From positions 108,822 through 172,821 of the forward strand of contig JABCPU010000119.1 in assembly GCA_016800925.1 (NCBI GenBank): a DNA stretch of 64,000 nt. Reading direction: 5' to 3'. This stretch comes from Suillus spraguei. Its lineage: Eukaryota > Basidiomycota > Agaricomycetes > Boletales > Suillaceae. Below are positions 46,198 through 57,666 of this stretch, one piece after another. Position numbers and translations under genes: made by a program. Position 1 is the stretch's first letter. Every line of letters begins with the position of its first letter. The notes under the pieces were generated by a model, which had not been told where the DNA came from, made no database searches, and was given only the letters and a program-made list of their open reading frames with translations.

Positions 46198-48097
46198 ATG
46201 TCCGCTCTCAGCGACACAAAAATGGGTGAATCCATCAACTTACCTACTGCTGCCGTACCCTGTCATGACCGTGATAATCTTGAAAGAAGATTAGTGAGGA
46301 AGCTCGATTTGCGTATGTCCGTGATATTGGTTTTGTATACCCTAAACATGGTGAGTCTGAGCATTTTACAAATTCTATTCTGGTACGACTAAGTTACTTG
46401 TGCTTCAGATCGACAGATCAAACGTTAGGTGTGTCAAATATCGTCGTACTTGCATTGATCTCATGACATCCACAGCAATGCTCGGCTACAAGGTTTTGAA
46501 AAAGACTTGCACCTGCAGGGGCAACAATATGCCACGATCTTGTCTATTCTATATGTTGGATTCGTTGTCATACAAGTGCCAGGGTGGGTTTTGTCCCTCG
46601 TGAGGGACAGGTGAACATGAATTTTTTAGGAACATGTTTCTGCACTGGCTGGAGAGGCCTGCTATCTTCATTCCGTGTTGTATGATAGTATGGGGTGCAA
46701 TATCAGTATCAATTGGTTTGTCGGCACTGGTTCATTCTTGAATATCATTGCTAATTCTGCCCAGGAGCCGCAACGAAGTACGCATTCTAGTTTTGCATCA
46801 TTCTAATATCTGATACATAGACCCAAGTTACACCGGAGTTTTGGTTGCCCGCTTCTTTCTTGGCTTTGTCGAAGGGCCTTTCCTCCCTGGTGCCCTATTT
46901 CTTATATCTGGATGGTACAAGCCGGACGAGATCGCCACGAGAACAGCTCTCGTTTCCTCTGGAATTTCAATCAGCTCTGCATTCGGATCCCTTTTGCATC
47001 TGGTATACTTCACGGCATGCAGGGCAAACTTGGTCAAGCTGCATGGAGGCAAGCAACGGTGATCTCTGTCACTCCTTGAAGTTGAATGATTTGTAGATGG
47101 TTATTTTACATCGAAGGCGGCATCACTATCTTAGTCGCTGTTTGCGCGTTCTTCATACTCCCTGACTTCCCGCACAACACCAAGTGGCTCACCCCAGAGG
47201 AAAGAGCACTTGCCATTTCTCGCCTTCTAGGAGATGGCTATGGCAAGCCCGATGTGCTTGGAAAACGGACGACCATGCAAGGACTGTGGGATGCCGTGTC
47301 TGACTGGAAGGTGTGGTGGTTTTCAGTTGCATTCATGATACAGTACATAGCGCAGTCTTTCTTCGCTTACTTTCCAACGCTATGCGCAACACTGGGATAT
47401 GACGCGACTACGACGTTGCTACTCTGTGCTCCTCCGTGGGTGTTTGCGACTATAGTGGCATTTGCTCTTACATGGTCAGTGAATCACTTTTATCGGAAAA
47501 TCGTATCTCATGGAAATCAGGTACTCTGACAAGAAGCAGAGGCGTTACAGATACTTTGTTGCCTCCAATGCAGTCGGTAGCCTTGCATTCATCATATCGA
47601 TCTTTACGATGAACAAAGCTGCGCGCTATATTTCGTTGTAATTAGGGCCACTGCTCATAAAACGTCTCCTCTTGTACTCAAAGACACACAGGTTCCTAAT
47701 GGCTCAACTCATCGCTGGATATCTGGTGCTCTGGGGGTGGGTTAATAACACTTTCGCCAGAGAACCTGCGAAGCGAGCCGTTGCTATTGCTTTGATGAAT
47801 GGAATGGGGCAGATAGGCAATATTGTTGGATCGTCAGTGACATTCTCATCTGTTTCTGGCTGTTGTTGATTATCACGACTGCGTTTTTCTCATAGGTACG
47901 CATGGCCGTCGAACTGGGGCCCGACATATCGTTATTCCTATGCCGTCAGTATCGGAGCAATTGGGATTTCCACAGTCATGCTTGGTGGGATGCATTTTTA
48001 TTTGAAGCATCTGAATGAGCAGATCGAGAAGAGCGAGCTGGATGCGAAGGATATTAAGAAGCTTCCGGGCCCAATTGGGTTTAGATATTTGGTATAG
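46198..48097 (+). CDS. MFS anion:cation symporter, copy 2 (one-base gap)
   Basis: Close paralogue of the 41169-43061 gene with the same intron positions, including the GC-AG intron before WLFYIEGG and the 46-nt intron after LTW. Reads MSALSDTKMGESINLPT, LERRLVRKLDLRMSVILVLY, IDRSNVSNARLQG, GFVEGPFLPGALFLISGWY, then SAFGSLL, where one T is lost (run at about 46992-46995) relative to copy 1 and the frame ends early as HLVYFTACRANL. Downstream exons are again intact (WLTPEERALAISRLLGDGYG, WGWVNNTFAREPAKRAVA, ending GPIGFRYLV, stop 48095-48097). The defect is a T-run difference, so either a recent pseudogene or a sequencing gap. Confidence 0.8.
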
Positions 48098-48989
48098 TTG
48101 AGGACAGATCGTTTACGACATTTAATTGCTAGGACCCTGTGTGAGACGTACTTTGAAATGCAAAAGTGATTAGATCTAGGAGCCTGAAGAGCGGATATGG
48201 CCATTGCTGTGCCGTCCTGGTAGTCTTACTTCCCTAGATGATGATGATCTACCAGAAAATTGAGGCTGAATGATTCCTGTGATAAGTACCGCAGTAAGGG
48301 CTGGAAACCACGCACCTCGTCCGCAGGGGTGAACGCGATTACCCGACGATCGATAGCGAGTCGCAAGCGTGGTAGAGTGGACCATTTGCGTAGCCTACTT
48401 AGAGGTATTAAATCATAGGTAGCGTTCAAATCATTAGGCCATACCGGCCCCTGCCTCTGTCTAGTAGCACGGAGGATAAAGCACGAAAACGCGGAGAACT
48501 TCTGGCTTTGTACATATTGAATACCCTATCATGGACTCAAGAAGGCAAGCCCTTGCGCCCCACGGCACCCCTGCAACATGACTGGAATTAATCGCCACCG
48601 AACAAACATGGATCAGGTTTCGCCCAGGGTCCCTTCCGAGTCCCAAGTCAGTGATATTCAATATCATGTTGGTCAGGAACTTCCCGTGAAATCGATAGTC
48701 ATCAGCTTGGGGGAATCCCTCGCTAAGCTTACTGCGGCCTGCCCACAAACACGAGTGTCAGTAACAACTCGAAATTCCAAAGACAAAAGTCTTGTTGCGG
48801 GTCTACTACTACCTACTAGTAACATATCATACTAGCCGCAGCATCCAAATCATAGTCTACAGTGATTATCCACACCAGACCAACTTGAAGTCATCATACA
48901 TCTTTGCTCGCAGAGCCCTCTTCATTGTTGGTGGGCTTTGCATGTCTGCGAAGCGAATTGAGACAGGTTCAAACAAGGGTGTTATTTGC
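48098..48989. other. Intergenic, no gene recognised
   Basis: The first about 90 bases are still part of the transporter duplication (3' flank with GTGATTAGATCTAG and GCCTGAAGAGCGGATATGGCC). Beyond that only short unassigned open frames occur, for example 48578-48835. Confidence 0.4.
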
Positions 48990-49864
48990 TTACGAATGTG
49001 GCACACATTTGAAAACGTAGAGCGTAAGGAATCCGTTGATCAAGAAGACCAAACAACCCAAGGCAATTGTGACAATGACAATGGGATTGCTAGAGCAGAA
49101 GCAGGCGGTAAAGAGAGCTGCACCAAATAAAATCTCATACATCATGAACAGGAACATTTCTACTGAACCCACTTACACACAAACAAAAAGCAAGTGGAAA
49201 TCGCTAGACAAATTGGAGGGTACGCCAACCACAACAGCAGGAAGATAATTTGGTGTCGTGACATGATCTACAGCATGTGTCAAACCTTGTGACGCCCCAA
49301 ATAAGCAGAACTTACTTTGAGGCATTCCATATCTTTGTGAACAACGCTAGTCTCGTAGATGATCACAACCGCAGCTCCCGATATTACACTAAGCAATGCG
49401 GTACTAAATGCAATCAGAGTAAAAGCATAGGATGCTGGAGTGTTAAAGTCCATCAAGCTAGTTACAGGAGAGTGCGACGTCAGGAGCAAAGCAGTAGTTG
49501 CGAGTACCAGCCCGGCCTAAATTCCGATTGTTTAATGTTAGTCATAAAGAACAGATCGTATCAAACACACAGTGACATTTGAGTTCTGGAAACGTTGGAC
49601 CATCACTCTGACATGCTCCTTCCATTCATCGTTTCCTGTGTTTTCCCAGTGTTCGAGAGACGTCCGAGAGACCGCAACAACGCACAACATCTCGAACGCT
49701 GACTTCAGAATAGGATGAGTGGGAAGCCGGAGGTAACTCGGGACTTGAGAGGACGAGTTGATAGAAGTATCACTAGACATCCGAGTCGTACCTTCATTGG
49801 CGGGGCTCATAGTAACTTGAATGTGAGGTTGTGGGGCTGAGCTGTTGTTGAATGGAGCTAACAT
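48990..49864 (-). CDS. Small four-helix membrane protein, unknown
   Basis: Multi-exon gene. The ATG at 49862-49864 gives MLAPFNNSSAPQPHIQVTM, and a second Met lies at MSPANEGTTRMSS. A soluble N terminus of about 95 residues (including SYLRLPTHPILKSAFEM) precedes four hydrophobic segments: AGLVLATTALLLTS, AYTLIAFSTALLSVISGAAV-like, IIFLLLWLAYPPICLAISTC and IVIVTIALGCLVFLINGFLT, ending FKCVPHS with the stop at 48990-48992. About 230 residues. The pattern is common among uncharacterised basidiomycete membrane proteins; no transporter or enzyme motif is seen. Confidence 0.6.
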
Positions 49865-50234
49865 GCAGGGTGAGCCTTATATTGTAACATGTACGTGGTT
49901 CCTCCATAGCAGTGCTTGCCAGAATGCATCGGGAAACCGATCTGCAAAATCCGATTCAGCGACCATGTTGTGTTGCACAACATGTGCATGAGCGCTTGAG
50001 CACTCGTACACTGCCAAAAATGTTACCGTATGCAAACTACGGTCTGGGTCTACCGTAAGTTCTTCACGGCCCGAACCCAAAAATATCCTATAGTTTACCG
50101 ATAGTCTACCTGTAAAAGGGAAACGGCCGACTAGCTATGCACTGGCCCACGATTTGGCCATGTTTATTATCTTTTGCGCATCCCATAGTCTCACACTACC
50201 AACTACCCACGCACACAATCTTGATAAGTCATCA

Positions 50235-53200
50235 ATGGCGTCTTTAGCCTATCCAGAACGTATGTTTCTCATTGTCGACACATGCACGTCGTTCTCATCA
50301 TGCTGGATGCAGACTTCTTGAGGCAAGGGAATCTCTGGACGTGTTTACGCTGTCCAACTGGCTGTTTCGAGCAAGACATCCACCACGCTATACGCCATGA
50401 GAATACTCAAAAGCACAGGACAGAAATGACTCACTACACTGATGAACTCTGTGCTGCTCAAACTGCTGCTCTCAACGAACCTCACCTTCAGACAAATCCA
50501 CTTCTCGATGCTATTTTTATTGCTTCTGGGCTACCGCTGAATGTGCCTCATCCTGCTCCTCTACCTCGCCACCAACAGCCTCTAGGCCAAGATCCCCGGC
50601 AGCAGTCACCTCCTGGGTCATTCAATGATGAACTGGATGGTGGTATAGATATGGAGGTGGATTTTGGGGAACTTAATCCTCCACCTCCTTCCATGGAAGA
50701 CATGCATGCGCGCGTTGTTTCCAGTGTGAGCGTATCGCTCCGTCATATGGTCGACCATGGTTTCAACCCATCAGCGGTGGACTCGGATAATGGAGAGGGA
50801 GATGTTCCAGAAGATGAGGACGAGTTCGTTGTGAATGTGAATGCAGAGGGTATGTGTTGCCATTTTATAACAACTTTCTCTCACTATCATGTAGTCTCTC
50901 GTTGTGGGCATAATCAGACCCAGGATGCGCATGAGAATGCATGGTATCCATGGAAAAATCGCCTAGTTCGCATTTCCTTTAGTCTTGTATTTCCTCTCTA
51001 ATGTTAGATCAGTCATGTACACTCGATATCATATCAAATTTGCCTCGAGGTGTCTTCTCCCAAGACGAACTCGAGGTGATATTATGGCAATTAAAACAAC
51101 ATGGTGTTCACGCAGTACCATCTATTCATCAGATAAAGAGTGTTGGGCGTGCCATAGATGGTCTATGTGGAGTCGAGATCAATCGCTACATTGGCTGTCT
51201 GGGTCACACATACTATATGATTTCACTAGAGTTCATCGTGAAGATGGTGGTCATTTCTCTGTCCTTGAATGTGCTAGTAACTAATGACATATGTAGGCCT
51301 TTGCGAACCCCCTTGTACGGTCAGTCCTCGAGGTTTACCCTGAAGATAGCGGCCCAAAACTTGAGGAAATTCGTCAAGCACGCTGCTGGTTAGAGGAGCA
51401 TGACGCCCGACTACTCACACCAATGTACCGTGTTGAGGGCCGTATAGCACGAGATTTCTACACAGATGAACCGACACTCCTTAAGAATGGCATGCTATGC
51501 ATGCCGTTCAGGTTTTTCAAAAATAATGGTCAAGTTTGGTTTCGTGCATGGCCACTCATTCCATGGCATTCTCCCAGTGAGGGACTTAGCTGGCTCATTG
51601 ACCAACGTGACGAACTATCTCTCTCAACCGATGACTTATCAATGACATTTCCGGAGCTTGAGTATGTACCTCTTGGACATGGTCGACCAACACTTCAGTC
51701 AACGTTTTGTAAGTATGGTTCATGTTTTTGTAATTACACTACTTAACAAAGGTCAGATTGTTGCGATCCTACTGGCTGTATTAAGCTATGGGTAGAACCA
51801 ATGACGAACCCATGGCGACTGAAGGCCAATGGCCATCGTGTTGTTGCATATCCTGTACTACTCTACTGCGACGACACTTCAGGTAACCGATCCAAAAAAT
51901 GGAATGAACACAACACATTCCTTATGAATGCTGCTGGACTTCCACGAGAACACATGCAGCGGGAGTACAATCTTAGTTTTATATGTACATCAAATATAGC
52001 ACCTCCACTAGAAATGCTCGAAGGAATTGTTGAGCAACTCGAGTGAGCGGAGCCTGCTCCCATGACAAAAATCAAAACTGACATAACTGTGATAGATCGT
52101 GTCAAGAAACAGGTATTTGGGCCTATGACTGCAGCTACCACGACATCATACTTGTAATCATCTCAGTCCTTGCATTGCTTGGTGACAATCCGATGCAAAG
52201 TGAATTTGCTTGCCATGCAGGTCTAATGTCGAAGTTTTTTTGCCGTTGTTGCTGGGTAAAAGGGAAAGATGTTGCCGACATGCTCGAGGTTGGTGGTGTT
52301 AAGAAGGAGACTGTTCAGGGAATGGTCAGTCGTATTACAAGATTCATGAAGGTTGGTACTTGAGATATTGTAGCTTCGTGGCATGGTCTCAAATGTTGTA
52401 GGTTGGTGCCGCACGAACCACAGCAGAAACTCAGAGCATCTCACGTCAGATGCTTGAAAATGCATCAACTCTTGCACGCCAAAAGGAAAATGTAGATCTT
52501 CAGACATCTACTGGTGTCAAGGACACAATACTCCGCTTTTTCCTTGACAAATTAGAGAAGGCAAGGAAATCACTCAGTGGGCATGCAGCACGACAGGCAA
52601 CTCGAGAGGCTTATTCAAGGTTACCAGCAAATACCTTTAGCCCAGTGTGGCGAATTAGAGGTATATCATTGATCATATGTTCACGATATTGGACTTGCAC
52701 TCACTTTGTTCTTGAAAGGTCTGAATCCGCATTCTGATACGCCAATTGAAATTTTACATGTGGTTCTCCTGGGTTTCCTCAAATACTTCTGGCGAGATGC
52801 AGTTGAACGCCTCTCTGCTGTCAACAAAGCTATTGTTGAAGCTCGTTTGTCAAGTCTTGATGTTTCTGGCCTTGGGCCCAATGTAGCAAAACCCCGTGGT
52901 CATACACTTGTTCATTATGCTGGGTCGCTTGTTGGTCGTGATTTTCGTTTGATAAGTCAAGTTGCTGTATTTGTACTGTATGATATGCTTGAAACCAAGA
53001 TCCTCGATGCATGGGCTGCGCTATGTGTTCTTGTCCCACTTCTTTGGATGCCAACAATTGATAATCTCGATAATTATATGGTGCGCCAAGTACTCAATCT
53101 CATGACGCTGGTTTCAACATGATTTCAGGTTGAACTCGATGTGGCAATCAAAAGATTCATGGACTGTACTGCTCGCTGGACACCACGATGGTTCAACAAG

Positions 53201-54270
53201 CCAAAATTTCACCTCATCTTGCATGTTGTTGACCACATACGGAGATTTGGCCCTGCAATCACATTTGCCACGGAAGTCCATGAGTCATACAACAGTATCA
53301 TTCGTGGCTGGTCCATCAATTCAAATCGGATGGCACCTTCACGTGATATTGCACGACGTGCTGCTGGCTTACTCCGCTTGCGGCACCTACTCAGTGGTGG
53401 ATACTTCGAGGTTGAGACAGACAAATCAGATGGCACAACACAAACAGAATTGATTCAAGCAGGAGTGAATCCTCGAATCTATGGTGAACAGCCATCAATC
53501 ATCACTCGTAAACTTGGTTTTCCTCTTTCTGAGTCATTTTCTCATCTAGGTATGTAAGTAGGATTATTCGAGACCGTTTGCCTTATCCTTTCTACAGGAT
53601 TTGCCAAAAGGGCAAAAATGCGCCCTCTCATTTGGAACCAGACTTTGTCATCGACATACTGTGTTTCCCCAGGTATCGCAGATCACACGATATTAATACA
53701 GTGTCGGGAAGTCATTGTTTCCAATGGTGATCCTGTTGCACTTGATTCGTTCACGGTATTCCATGTTCAAGACCACTTTTTAATTGGGAGGGTGGCTGAA
53801 ATTTTGACGAGGGAACAGGATTTCGAGGGGAAAGCAGACTGGGTTTTACTTCAATGCTATAATACTGGTCCCCTCATCCAGCCATACTTGATGCCTTCAC
53901 TCTTGAAAACCGAGAGGTATCACTTGGTCACTCCTGAGGTAAATGATGTTCTACTTTCATATACAGTCTATTGAACTTCACCACGGCAACTTAGCAAATT
54001 GACTGTAGTGTCAATGTACAACACAACTGCGCAGCCAATCATTGCGACCTCTCTTCAACACAACCAGTGTTTCTCGAAAGGGAGCGTCAAGTGGAGGACA
54101 CGCAGGCAGTGAGACATCGTGATGTTCACACAGAGGATCTGATTCTGAATGTGGCGAAGATGCGAGATGCGAAATTCATTTTGAAATTTAGAGAAGCTGC
54201 CCCCCTACTTGATACTGATTCACTTGTCAACATTGTTTGCGAATCTGAACTAGCAGCAGGCATACATTAG
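50235..54270 (+). CDS. CACTA/Plavaka-like transposase
   Basis: Multi-exon transposase of about 1,050-1,100 residues. The start MASLAYPE joins (intron about 50256-50309) to a zinc-finger-like CLRC...H...H segment (WTCLRCPTGCFEQDIHH). An acidic linker follows, then SCTLDIISNLPRGVFSQDEL, VRSVLEVYPEDSGPKLEEIR, the core motif VVAYPVLLYCDDTSGNRSKK, GLPREHMQREYNLSFICTSN, GIWAYDC, LALLGDNPMQSEFACHAGL with a cysteine pair FFCRCCW, VEILHVVLLGFLKYFWRDAV (reads IEILHVVLLGFLKYFWRD), CTARWTPRWFNKPKFHLILH and HIRRFGPAITFATEVHESYN. The C terminus ends LAAGIH. The paired Asp in YCDDTSGN, Asp in WAYD and Glu in FATEVHES are catalytic candidates. All exon joins stay open, so it may be active. Confidence 0.85.
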
Positions 54271-54391
54271 GGACATTTTTCATTTACCAGTAGGATTTTT
54301 TGTTTTGTTGATATAGTACTGCGGTCCAATTTTTTGATTTTGAGCGTGTGCCACTGCCATAGTTTGAACTTAGCGAAATAATCACTGTGAC
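54271..54391. other. Spacer between the two transposon genes
   Basis: About 120 AT-rich bases with GATATAGTACTG at about 54310. Serves as terminator of the transposase and promoter of the second gene. Confidence 0.4.
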
Positions 54392-56287
54392 TTGTCATCT
54401 GCAACCACACTCCCAACACTTCCACACTCCTTCCATCCAATGAACATCAGCAGACTTATGACACCTGCAGGCACTCACTCTGAACCAACTTCACAAGTTC
54501 CAAGTCGCAGTCCATGCCCAGCACAACAATATTTCCCCAACGATGACAGGCGGCGCTCAAACAGTGATCATTACTATGTACCTTCAAGTGATACGTCCAA
54601 TTCTGCACATACTAGTGCCTTTCAGCAGACCAGTAGGAATTTTAATGGGGCTTCTATCCATTCAGGTCCTACCATTGCCAGAAATCGTGGCAATATCAAC
54701 ATTAATTTCAATGCCAATCATCAATTGACCACAGTGTCCGACTCTCGATCTCAGGCTCCATACCACAATCACAGTGGCTATAATTCCCCTCATTCAGCTG
54801 CACCAGTTCCATTCTCTGCAGGGCAGAAGCGCACACGTTCATCATACAACGACGAATACAGTGACGATGAATCGGATAAATCTTTGACCTCCCAACTGCC
54901 TCAGTCAGGTGCAACTCCAAGTCGGCGGTTTCCTGCCACTGCAGTGCCACCAGCTGGATCTATTCAAGTTGGTCCAGAAGTTATTGCTGCCATCACACAG
55001 ATGTATAGCCTCAATAGTGAGAGGTCACGCAGTTTGCAGTCTTATGCTTTAGTGAGTAACCTTATGCAATTGAATGCATGCATACTGACAGTGTACACGA
55101 TGTCAGGCTGCTGGAGATATGCCGCTGCTGCAAAGATGACATCCCTTATGTCCTTTGCCGCCCTGAACATGTGCTTACAACTTGTAGAAGAAACGGCTAC
55201 AAAAGTGTCTACATTCTCTTCCGAGTTGGCAGTTCTCCGGGGTCTTGTCAAAACTTCGTGGGTGGTTGATGATACCTTGAAGGTCAGTTTGCTATGATGT
55301 TCTGAACTGATACTTAATGTCTTTCCAAAGGCCCAATTTGCAGATATGGCAAAGCGGGCACTCATCAAGGAAGACCGAACAAACTTCGTCAACATGTACC
55401 AAGAAATTCTGGTACAAATTTTATCAAGTTTGCTATCACTTGTATTGACATCGTTGTACACCGTCAGCAGGATGTTGAGCGACGTTCAGATGAGCTGAAG
55501 ATTACCGAACAAATCAAAGCCAAGGCCCATAAAGCAGCTATTCTTCGTGCGATTCGCAACGCATGCAACAATGTCCGTAACAATGCAAGGAAATTCGTAA
55601 GATTATTTCTGCCATATTTATTTGCTATCTAGTTATGCGTGACTTGCCAGATTCTCGTATCAGTGCAGGATGGTCCCTTGTGCCTGACTCTTGAGGATTT
55701 CGCAGTCTCATGGCTCACTCGCTTCAACCCTGCCGCTGTCACAATACCACTGTCAGTTACACTGCTGGCACAAGTGGTACAAATTGTAAGTTTTTGCAGT
55801 GTCTCAGTTTTCGAGTGTGGTACAATTTTCTCCATTTACAGCGCGACTTTGCCATGCACAATCTCGAGCTGCTTGACTTGGATGGAAATGACGATGATGA
55901 GAATGACGAAGGCATGACACCAGCTCCTACAACACGCCGTGGTGGAAAGAAGGCCAAGGTTGACATGCCAGAACCCAAGTTTTGGAAGCGGTTCGAAACC
56001 CACCTTCGTTCTCAGAGAGATTCTTTTGCGCAGGACAAGGATGGCTATCAGTGGTGAGCTTTATTCATAGTTGATGAGTTGATTGTCTCACTGGCGTCTT
56101 TCTTAGTTATATTGGAGGATTAATCACCAAGGATCACGCACGATTTGGCAAGCCTAAAACCACTGCCCTGCAAGGTGACAACATCCCAGGATCTTCGACA
56201 AACCCCTGTGCACCCGGGCTAATGACTGCCGACCACGACCTTAACAATATGCTGGTAACAATGTTTGATCATTCAGTGCGCCGCTAG
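54392..56287 (+). CDS. Second transposon ORF, accessory protein
   Basis: Second gene of the CACTA-like element, in the same direction as the transposase. The N terminus (MSSATTLPTLPHSFHPMNIS) is disordered and rich in Ser, Pro and Asn, with low-complexity NININFNANHQ and KRTRSSYNDEYSDDESDKS, a possible nuclear signal. The later exons are helical and charged (AQFADMAKRALIKEDRTNF, KITEQIKAKAHKAAILRAIR, NACNNVRNNARKF) and end with an acidic segment (LDLDGNDDDENDEGM), RRGGKKAKVDMPEPKFWKRF and YIGGLITKDHARFG. The stop is at 56285-56287. No family recognised. Analogy with TnpA-like DNA-binding partners of plant CACTA elements is only inference. Confidence 0.6.
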
Positions 56288-56736
56288 TATTTCCCTCTCT
56301 TTCTCATCCACAAGCACCATTTTACATACAATCATTGGACACTCACTCGCATTATCGTTGGACTCCCCTCATTTCGCAATGCATTGGACTTATCACCATC
56401 ATTCTCACTCGTCATTCTCACTTGACTACTCCTTTTATTTAATGGTCTTCTGTCTCTATATTTCCCTAGTAGCTCGTATCTTACCGGAGAATGACAGCTA
56501 ATGTTTGTTTCGTGAAATCTGTTGCCTGTCGTCAGAATGCCATTGCAAAGCTTTGTACTCGCCCATGAAAAGTCTATTGCATCCCTTCTTGGTTTTCCAT
56601 GCTCGACGCTAACGGTCCATCATGGATTCCTTTTTGCAGTCCACCAATAGGCTCACCGTAGGATTTCCATGCGTCGACTCATATGTCACCCAACGTCATC
56701 ACCATTAGTCAGACCACGGTAACATTTTCTGCAGTG

Positions 56737-57034
56737 TAATGAACAGGAAGCGAGAAGAAGTGTATAACATGTTAATAACAGGAAGCGAGCCGAGGAATGA
56801 TGTATGTACGTCAGTGACACATGCAGCGGTCTTACAGCGATTCGGCTCACCCCCTAAGTCATAATCCCAATCCCATCTCAAGACTCAGACAGAGCGCAAT
56901 GATACGAATTTGACCTATCTGAAATTACTAATGGAGCTTCCAGCAGTGTATAAAGGTCGCAGCATATCCTCTGGCTGCAGTCAGTTTCTTTCAACCCTTT
57001 CTCAATCAGTACTCCATACAATCTTAAATCAACG
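56737..57034 (+). promoter_or_regulatory. Promoter of the inhibitor-like gene
   Basis: TATAAA at 56949-56954, about 80 bases before the ATG at 57035, in a leader with CT-rich ends. Two copies of AACAGGAAGCGAG lie about 35 bases apart near 56743 and 56778. Confidence 0.5.
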
Positions 57035-57666
57035 ATGATCAACCCAATCGAAACCGGATTTTACTTCATTCGCAATGCCCAGTATACAACTCGCTTTATC
57101 ACCATGGAAAGAAACTTTCAGTTCGTTGGTAGCGACAAACCTCAGAAAGTACGCGTGCATCGTTACGGTGATGTTCTTCACCTGTTTATCAACGTCCGTA
57201 GTTCTTCGTCGAGATCAAGGACCCAGTTGCCCGTATTGCGACTCTCAAAGTCGCTATAGACGGTCCAGAAACATACCTTACGCTGGACATGGAGGTTGGT
57301 CTGCCTGATATTAACAGACGAAAGATTACTCACAGTGAAATTGTAGACTCACAGAGTCGTGGGCAGGCCGACGCCCCAGGTCCTCCAGTTGTCCAGTGAG
57401 GAGAATGTGAAATATACGTGAGTGTGGTCTTCGGTCCCAATCGCATCGAGAATTCACTTGTCACCTTGATCTGCAGGATCCATCCAAAGGACGTGAACGA
57501 GGTGGCCTTTCTCCCAAACAGCGATCCCTGGTCCCCGGTTTGTTTTCATCGCTGACTTTTTTTTGGGTTTACTTATGACCGGGTCACCGTCTAGATCTTG
57601 GTTGGGCCAGCTCCCGAATATGGTGATGCGCAGAACTGGATATTCGAAAGGTTGGATCGTGACTAG
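57035..57666 (+). CDS. Beta-trefoil protease-inhibitor-like protein (frame uncertain)
   Basis: The start MINPIETGFYFIRNAQYTTR and the ending SDPWSPILVGPAPEYGDAQN-WIFERLDRD resemble the small mushroom beta-trefoil proteins that include I66-type serine-protease inhibitors and ricin-B-like lectins (cytosolic, often defensive). Between them read FVEIKDPVARIATLKVAID, then RVVGRPTPQVLQLSSEENVK and HPKDVNEVAFLP. These blocks lie in different frames at two places: about 57191-57205 (no intron signals) and about 57293-57357, where a GT-AG intron gives the wrong phase. Later introns (about 57416-57476 and 57540-57594) are regular. TATA box at 56949. Probably real, with indels or an unusual exon structure. 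Confidence 0.5.

Larger units (their letters stand above)
50009..56736 (+). mobile_element. Complete CACTA/Plavaka-like DNA transposon (6.7 kb)
   Basis: The element starts CACTGCCAAAAATGTTACCG at 50009 and ends at 56736 with the inverted counterpart (reverse complement CACTGCAGAAAATGTTACCG), 19 of the first 21 bases matching. It is flanked by TA on both sides (50007-50008 and 56737-56738). CACTG...CAGTG ends and a TA duplication fit the CMC (CACTA-Mirage-Chapaev) group. ACCGTA/TACGGT motifs recur next to the ends. It carries two intron-rich genes in the same orientation, a transposase and an accessory ORF, with no frame break that I can see. Confidence 0.88.
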
